Positions 57,783-64,000 of a DNA stretch of 64,000 nucleotides are shown piece after piece. The notes under the pieces were generated by a model. It was not told where the DNA came from and did no database searches. It was given only the letters and a program-made list of their open reading frames with translations. Position numbers and translations under genes: made by a program. Origin of the DNA: Nephrocerus scutellatus (lineage: Eukaryota; Arthropoda; Insecta; Diptera; Pipunculidae); contig OX352761.1 of the NCBI GenBank assembly GCA_947095585.1, positions 108,611,890 to 108,675,889 on the forward strand. Direction: 5' to 3'. Positions within the stretch are counted from its first letter, which is position 1. Every line of letters starts with the position of its first letter.

Positions 57783-57945
57783 CCAAGCCTACGCTGGAAG
57801 GATGGCGTAGACCAGGACGCCCAGAGTTTAGGAATGCCAAACTGGATAACATCGGCTCGAAAGCGGGACCGGTGGAGAGACTTTTTGCGGGAGGCCATGA
57901 CCGGACCCCGGTTGTAGAGCCAAATATGATGATGATGAAAGGGTG
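57783..57945 (+). pseudogene. Family A LINE 3' tail
   Basis: The plus strand encodes TLEGWRRPGRPEFRNAKLDN in one frame and GRPEF/DVDQDAQSLGMPNW-like words in another, then GPVERLFAGGHDRTPVVEPN and a (GAT)n run at 57927-57939. This is the standard family A terminus (RWKDGVDQDAQ..., RDRWRDFLREA..., GAT repeat). It is truncated on the 5' side at about 57783. Confidence 0.75.
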
Positions 57946-58189
57946 ATCCAACTTCAGTTCCCGAACTTTCTTAAAAAAAGCCACACTAATTTAAGGAATT
58001 CTTTGGATTTTTTATTAATTGAATGTTTTAGGCAATGTATTAAGTATGAAAAATAATATTATTAAAGTCTGGACCTTTTACAGGAGCCGATCCATTTAAG
58101 CTAATTTTCGATTAGTTTTTTTGCAAGCTTCGGAAGTTATTTCGGCTATAAGTTGGTGGTTGTTGGCTACTAATTTTCTATTGACACAC

Positions 58190-60070
58190 GCTTAAGGGGT
58201 TAAAACTCTTGTAATGCTAGGCACAGCGTGGGCACTAAGGTATCAAGGAAGGAAAGAGAGATTTCGATCTGCATGCCTTTTGAATGTCTGTGGATCATAG
58301 CGATGCGGGAATGCAGAGCTTGGTAAACCACGTGTTGTACGACTAAAGAAAGAGTCTCTTAACTTTACAGTGCGCCCGAAGATGGGCTAAAGGGTAAACT
58401 GATGAGCATTCAAAGCACCACGAGTATTCCGGTTGAATTCATGGAAGGGCGGAATGCAACTGACCATTTCTCTTAAGCAACGTTGATGGAAAATCCGGTA
58501 AAACAGCGACAAACAGAAGATATTCCTGCGGTGTTCAAGGAAATCTACAGATTTCGCAATGTTTTCGATAAGTCTTATCGCACGGTTCTGTATGCAAGGT
58601 TGTCTTAGGTGCACCTGACCAGACATGACAGTTATACTCAAGTTTGGGGCGCATGAATGCCTTGTACATAGTAGCCAGATCAGCGAGTAAAATATTTCTT
58701 GCACCGTGTTAGGAAGCCAGAGCACTTCGCAGCGACGTTGAATATGTGGTCATTCTAACGAAGCTTGTCGTTGACGCAAATCCCAAGAAATGCTAATTTT
58801 TCAGTTTCCTCGAAGCAAGTGCCTTTCATGCATAATGGCTAGATGTTATTATTTTCGAGAGGAGACAGCACTGAACGCGTTAAATTCGACTCTATTTTGT
58901 TCTCCCCACTTTGCTATACTGTCAAGGTAAGAGTTTAACGAGATTAACATACGCTGTTGTTCCAACTCCAAATTTGACGAGAAGGGACGAAAATATAAGA
59001 GCATCTAAGAGTAATGTCGTCAGCGAAGGAATGTATTGGATTAGAAGTTACAGACAGAAGATCGTTTATGAAAATAAGAAAGAGTGTCGGTGCATATGGT
59101 CCAACACAACTTGGATTGAACGGTTTGAAAGATAGCTTAAAATCCATTGAAGTAGGGTTACATCGATTCCATAAGCATGCATTTTGGACAGAAAAGCTTG
59201 GTGCCAAACTCTGTCAAATGCTTTCACCAAACTTGTGACAAGACTCGGTAAGATATGTCATCAGAACACCAGTAGAACGTTTTCCACGGAAACCATACTG
59301 ACGATCATTGAAAAGTTCTCGTTATTTAAGATATTTCATAAGCTGACGGTTATTCAGCGTTTTGCTTTTTTTGGTATAGGCTGTTTTCCAGCTACTCGGA
59401 AAGAGTCCAGAAGAACAGGATAAGTAGGAAAGCTTACACAATGATAATGCCAGCGATGAAGAACACCTCTTCAAAAGTATTGGGGGAATACCATCTGGCC
59501 CAGCGTATTTGTTCATGCTGAGGTCACTTAAAACTCTAGCATGCTACACGAGTACGATTGTAAATCTGTTCCGTAGAGAGGTGGAATCAATGAACAATCT
59601 AAAAGCGTGGAGCTAGCTGCAAAATGTGCAGAAAGTACTCAGAGCTGATAGCTGAAATGTTGTTGTGAATGATCGTTGGAATTGACGACGAGCCAGTATT
59701 TTGAATTCTTTTTACGAATAACCAAAAATGTTTACTACTTTTGGGACATTGTAGTATTTTCTGCCCCAATTTTTGATCATAGACGAATTTGACTCGCCAC
59801 ACTTTTACATTGCAATAGCTTCTGGCACGCTTGTATTTTTGTCGGTTTTCCTCTGTGGGGTTTGCTTTTTACAAACCTGTTCCTAGAAGCCCCCTTACAG
59901 CTAAAATCATACCATCTATCATCATTCGATTTGATAGGTTTTATTCTAAAAGGAATAACGTCTTTCATATAAATGTGAATAACGTTTGTGATCGCATGAG
60001 CACTGACACCGCCTGAACACACTGCGCACCAAATAGACAATTTTTTGGTTTTTGGTTAAGCTCTTTGACT
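58190..60070 (-). pseudogene. Family D LINE: linker, RT and 3' end (longest copy)
   Basis: Minus-strand order: AITNVIHIYMKDVIPFRIKP and SFGCKGASRNRF-like linker, VKFVYDQKLGQKILQCPK, IQNTGSSSIPTIIHNNISAI, KYAGPDGIPPILLKRCSSSL, GLFPSSWKTAYTKKSKT, (frame break) KLSFKPFNPSCVGPYAPTLF with FLIFINDLLSVTSNPIHSFA and FADDITLRCSY (catalytic box). The terminal region follows: SGQVHLRQPCIQNRAIRLIE, LEHRRNIFCLSLFYRIFHQR and PPFHEFNRNTRGALNAHQFT. It ends with TAATGCTAGGCACAGCGTGG near 58215. Missing endonuclease; the copy is 5'-truncated as is usual for LINEs, and dead by frameshifts. Confidence 0.85.
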
Positions 60071-60074
60071 TACA

Positions 60075-61430
60075 GTGATGCCAACATAGGAAACTTAAAT
60101 TGGACCACCCTTTGTAATGGAAGTCTTCGACACGAAATTGTTACACATAACAATAATTAGTTGTAATTATTATAATTATTTACCGGTCTCTGATGACTAA
60201 CTTGCGTATACTGTTGTTATCATAAATTATTCAAGAATAAAAAATTAACAACAAATGTCGCTCGGTGGCATCCTTAACATAGAAATTTTCATATATTACT
60301 CGTAACTAGTCACTTTGAGCTCCAGCCGCTTATTACAGCGGTAGTAATTGACCCTTAAATAGTTACATGCAAATTGCAGTCTTATCCAACAGAGTGCATT
60401 ATTCTTTGGAAGCAATTTCACACCCAGTTTTTCCAGCTAAAATGTTTGGAGTATTCCCTCGTACACTTCAGAAGCTAACTTTGCCAAAAAAAAAAGTAAT
60501 AAAACGCCAGCAAAAGCGTTTGTACAGCAAAAAACCCAAGATTTAGAAATGGAACAAGTAGTTGTCGAAAAAAAATGTTCAAGATTGCAGTGCCATTTAA
60601 CAAGCAACAGAGTACCTCAACAAGTAGCAGCATGAAGCGTTCATTCTCGCTAAATGTGATTCTATACAGTTGTTGGGCAAAGGCCGACCGTGTGTCTTGT
60701 AAACTGTTTTAATTACTACTCGTTCTCGTAATAACTCAAAATGTCCTACATTTTTTTGAGGCTGTATAGTAATTATGTGTGGTTTCGTGCCAAATATTAA
60801 AAAATTCTCATGTTCCGGATTCAACAAAATGCATTGTTTCTTCTGTGGAGACGAGTAATTACATATTTTATGAAATTCAGAACAAGGAGAGAGAACACAA
60901 GGACGAATTCAATAGCAAGCGAGGTATCTTAATCATGTGCACAATTAAAAATTGTCAAAATTATAATTCGAAGGTCAGTCGAAATGAGATATTGCGATGA
61001 AAGAGTTGGTTGACAAGGATGAGATAAAAATCCAATAACTGTGTTGATTTTCTTAAACGTAAATTATTTATGCAACTCTGAATGTTATCCATAACTAACT
61101 CAATAAATAGTTTTATGAGAAAGACCTGGAATATGGATTTTGAACCGTAACGTTGCTGTTTAATTTAGAATCCGAAAAAAGTAATTCAGTGAATGAAAGA
61201 AGGAGAGAAGAAAATTATGTATTTTCGATCAAATTAAGCAAAGATTGAAATTCGAGTCATTTTAGTTGGTGAGAGATTAATTATTACTTCATTTATTATT
61301 TATTTAAACAAGATGCCTAAAAGCAAAAGCAAGCTAAAAATGAAAAAATGTAAATTTGTGGTTTATATGGTTCAATGAAATAACAGAAAAGGGTTTCATG
61401 GATCTAAAAGAACGTCGACTAGAACCTTTG
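60075..61430. other. No recognisable gene
   Basis: AT-rich. A minus-strand frame at 60827-60597 (76 codons; FLIFGTKPHIITIQPQKNVG, KTHGRPLPNNCIESHLARMN) looks protein-like and is unrecognised. Two plus frames overlap it. No gene can be proposed with confidence. Confidence 0.35.
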
Positions 61431-61434
61431 TAAA

Positions 61435-61825
61435 TCACGACCAGCTAATAGAACAGTGGTTGGACGAAGAAAGCGAGCACGAGTTCAGCGAATTTGACGA
61501 TGATGGCTATGACCGAATTTTCAGCCAGAATCTGAGTTTTTGGAAGCCGACAAAGTTTCAGATGAAGAGGAATATGAAGAACCTCATGAAGAAGTTGCAC
61601 ATGTACCCGCCACTGAAAATATTCTGGTACATGTTGATGAAGTCGACAAAAAGTGTTCAATATATTCTAGCAGCCGCAAAACTCGTCGTTGGCCTCTGGC
61701 AATTTTTCAAAAAATACTAGATATGGCAGGCATAAGCGGCTTTCATTTTGAATACGGTGCTAGATCACATGAAATGCCGCGTATACAACGAAAGAGGGCT
61801 GCGTAAGAGAGCTGCGGATGACGGT
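61435..61825 (+). pseudogene. piggyBac-family transposase relic with catalytic core deleted
   Basis: The plus strand begins with an acidic N-terminus, EQWLDEESEHEFSEFDDDGY (61450-61515), typical of piggyBac transposase starts, then EADKVSDEEEYEEPHEEV. The frame jumps to VDKKCSIYSSSRKTRRWPLA and IFQKILDMAGISGFHFEY (61640-61760), the box YSTSRKTRRWPLxIFFxLLDxAGINA near the end of the DDE_Tnp_1_7 domain. The aspartate-bearing middle (about 300 residues) is missing. The terminal Cys-rich finger is not recognised. Inactive. Confidence 0.75.
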
Positions 61826-61849
61826 AACTAAAGTTGTGGGTACAGATCT

Positions 61850-62760
61850 TCACAGTTGACACCACAGTAGGCTTCAGGTCCTATGACCGTTGCTTGCAAT
61901 TCCCTGATAACCACGGACCCAACCTAGTTTCACTCTGTTGTATATGACAAGAGATTTCAGTGCATTGTATTAGTTTTTAACTGATTCCATTAAGTTGAAC
62001 GACAGCGCTTTAAGTACTGCCTGGCTATCTGTAAAGATATATAAAATATCGCCCTTCATTCCTTTACGAAAGGCTAATTCTGGCTCAGATCTCAATGGCA
62101 TGGAGTTCCGCTTGGAAAACCGTGGGAATTTTTCCCACTGGTATCGAGATTTTGAGTTGGATCCAAAGACACCAGCTTCAACTCCAGTTTCTATCTTCGA
62201 TACATCTGTTAACCAGACCAAGCTTCTAGCTTCCAGTGCAGGAACACTATTGCACCAGTTTGCCCGGTCCAATATTTCTACCTCAAACAACCTACCGAAA
62301 CACTACACCCTGACCATAATGTCGGGGATTGTAAAGAACATATCTCTTTCAGAGATTGAGTCAAGAATTTTCAAGTGTCCCACATAGTTTGTACCCGTAT
62401 TCTAGTTGCAGCTTAATAGCGCATCTAGCAGCCATCTTGCTGATGAAGATTTGCAAGGGTGAAAGCTCTACAACAGATTCTAATGCAGTCGTAGGGCAGG
62501 AGCGCATGACACCCGTTTTGAAGATAAGTTATCGTTGTCCGTTCAAGAACTTTCGGCCACCAGATGATGGCCGCGTATGTGTTAATAGTTCTCACTATCA
62601 TTCTATATAACCAATGTATCATTTTAGGATTTAGACCCCAAGTTCTGCCGTAGAAGCGTCTACTGGCCCACAAGGCCCTAGTGGCACGTTCGATGGCGAA
62701 CATGGTATGAGAATTCCAGTTTAGCCGTTTATCAAGGATGACGACGAGATATTATATTAC
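61850..62760 (-). pseudogene. Family B LINE, post-RT and RNase H
   Basis: The minus strand reads ERATRALWASRRFYGRTWGL, NPKMIHWLYRMIVRTINTYA and AIIWWPKVLERTTITYLQNG (62703-62425), then the spacer (FEVEILDRANWCNSVPALEA). RNase H follows: LVWLTDVSKIETGVEAGVFG and LYIFTDSQAVLKALS (catalytic Asp in TDS). It goes on to VKLGWVRGYQGIA-like WVPGH remains at about 61910. TDGSK reads TDVSK. Same order as 38430-39130 and 50600-51480. RT core absent. Confidence 0.85.
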
Positions 62761-62764
62761 AGGT

Positions 62765-63385
62765 AAAAACTTTATGAGGTAATTTCGACTGCTATGGGCA
62801 TAAGCAACGCATTGGTGCTTTATTAAGCAATTTAAGTTTAATAAGTCAGAATATTTTGATTGAGATGCAAAATCTCATTGAGATGTGCTTTTATACTCAA
62901 ACTCATAAGGTCTAATGTGATAAAAAAGGTTACAATGAATTTGGCTCTAATAATGATAGAAACGATTCCAAGAAAGAAACACGTGCTAGACGTTGCTCTA
63001 CCTACAATTCTATTTAAGCGGTAGATTGTTAGTTGACAAATATATGAAGGGATTCTGGGACGATGAAAGAAGGCACTTCAAACGAGACACGTGGTCAGTC
63101 AATCATATCGAAAGTCAAAGATTTTATTCCATTAAGTTGGATGTATTTCTGACAGTCGAAAAAAAAAATCAGGTAAACATTTGGAAACCTTGTTTCCTTC
63201 CTGAGGTAATTCCACGCCAAATATATGTGTTAAAGACATACTACGAGGGGTCGGCTGATTTGTTTTCTTGCAAAAACTAAATCTTAGCCTCTCTTTCCGT
63301 CTTCCAAATCACTGTAGTGTTTTCCAGGCTGAAATTAAAGCTCAGTGAAGCAGAAACACGTCACATCCGCTAAGGATATCCGTAT
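62765..63385. other. No recognised gene; open frame 62993-63280
   Basis: A 95-codon plus frame (FWDDERRHFKRDTWSVNHIE, IWKPCFLPEVIPRQIYVLKT) lies just upstream of family C. I cannot assign it. It could belong to the 5' side of that element or be unrelated. Confidence 0.3.
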
Positions 63386-63387
63386 AT

Positions 63388-64000
63388 TCTCGGATAGCCA
63401 AGCTGCACTGAAATCCCTAGAATCAGTCTCCATATGTTAAATTTTTATCCCTTAACTGCCGTTCATCTCTCGTGGAGATGGCGGAGCAGTGCAATATCCA
63501 CCTGTGTTGGATGCCGGGGCACAGAGACATTACGGGTAACTGTATGGCTGACGAACTTGCCAAGCAAGGAACTACATTACCTAACTATGGTTCCATAGGC
63601 ATCCCAATCGCTACATGCAAATTCTTGTTAAATCGGGATGATAACGTAAAAAGTAACTGTAGGTGGTCAAACGGTACAACTTGCATAGCAAAAAAGCAGA
63701 TATGGCCCAAGCTAGATCCGAAACGCCCCAAGTGTTTGATCTATAAAAAAAAGGTAGCACATCGGTGCTATTGTAGGTGTCATCACTGGACACTGTCTCA
63801 TAGGCAGGCATCCAGCAAGACTGGGAGTATTCTCAAATAAATTCTGCAGAAGCTGCATGGATGAGGAGGAGGAGAAGACCATCGTCCGTCTTCTTTGTAC
63901 TTGTCCAGCCCTCTCCCGAAGGCGTAAACTCCTTATGGGAGCTTTCTTCTACAACGACACTAAGGATTTTATCAACATTGATATTGGTAGTTTCCTACGC
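63388..64000 (+). pseudogene. Family C LINE, RNase H and zinc knuckle (runs off the window)
   Basis: The plus strand reads FSDSQAALKSLESVS (RNase H), NIHLCWMPGHRDITGNCMAD and ELAKQGTTLPNYGS, then GRWSNGTTCIAKKQIWPKLD-like (KSNCRWSNGTTCIAKKQIWP), then in other frames IGAIVGVITGHCLIGRH and DEEEEKTIVRLLCTCPAL with the GAG stretch at 63862-63878. It is the sister of 19145-19765, collinear over about 600 bp in the same orientation. The copy may continue beyond 64000. Confidence 0.8.

Noticed and set aside
60779..61000. A THAP-like zinc finger (MCTIKNCQNY)
   Set aside because: Only one Cys pair; no His or downstream Pro/Trp landmarks; overlaps other frames.
1..64000. CRISPR arrays, prokaryotic operons, phage or plasmid features
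   Set aside because: None of the repeats has a spacer pattern, and all recognisable coding sequence is eukaryotic mobile elements.

Overview
This looks like AT-rich nuclear DNA of an insect, most likely a fly. The evidence is the repeat content: rosa-like DD41D and maT-like DD37D mariners, Tc1, pogo and piggyBac transposases, CR1/Jockey-, R1-, LOA- and RTE-like LINEs, and a tRNA-derived SINE ending in (ATT)n. I find no rRNA, no tRNA gene, no CRISPR and no intact host gene. The only host-like coding candidate is a short proline-rich open frame on the minus strand near 34.7-34.9 kb that ends at a good splice donor. Almost everything recognisable is a dead or truncated transposable element, separated by AT-rich stretches in which I see nothing codable.

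For clarity I use five local LINE labels. Family A is RTE-like, with a GRPSLRWKDGVDQDAQ tail and a (GAT)n 3' end. Family B is a LOA/R1-group LINE with RT, RNase H and a C-terminal zinc knuckle. Family C is a second RNase H LINE. Family D is CR1/Jockey-like, with a WNELP-type C-terminus. Family E is an RTE-like endonuclease-RT.

Layout. 0.8-1.8 kb: three element fragments butted together. 4.9-5.8: D. 6.2-7.05: Tc1/mariner relic. 7.8-8.8: internally deleted DD41D mariner with both inverted repeats. 10.9-13.4: a rearranged block with A, a Jockey RT, A in inverse orientation, a LINE tail and a tandem/inverted duplication. 15.3-17.5: A, split by a SINE. 19.1-19.8: C. 22-23.8: LINE tail, then D split by a DNA element rich in ATCCGC. 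26-29.5: A, Jockey RT, pogo relic, DD41D mariner. 31.6-34.2: A and Tc1. 34.7: candidate host exon. 36.4-41: SINE, DD41D relic, B, and a maT-type mariner bounded by its inverted repeats. 43.6-45.3: R1-clade RT, then D. 45.6-48: SINEs, one of them inside a heptanucleotide array. 50.1-52.3: D/B/D sandwich. 54.3-56.5: E. 57.8-60.1: A tail, then D. 61.4-64: piggyBac relic, B and C.

The elements do not form a pathway. The window reads as a nested, both-strand transposon graveyard in which each family keeps only pieces of its replication or transposition enzyme. Such architecture is typical of pericentromeric or intergenic heterochromatin and would also fit a dual-strand piRNA source locus, but nothing in sequence alone proves that.
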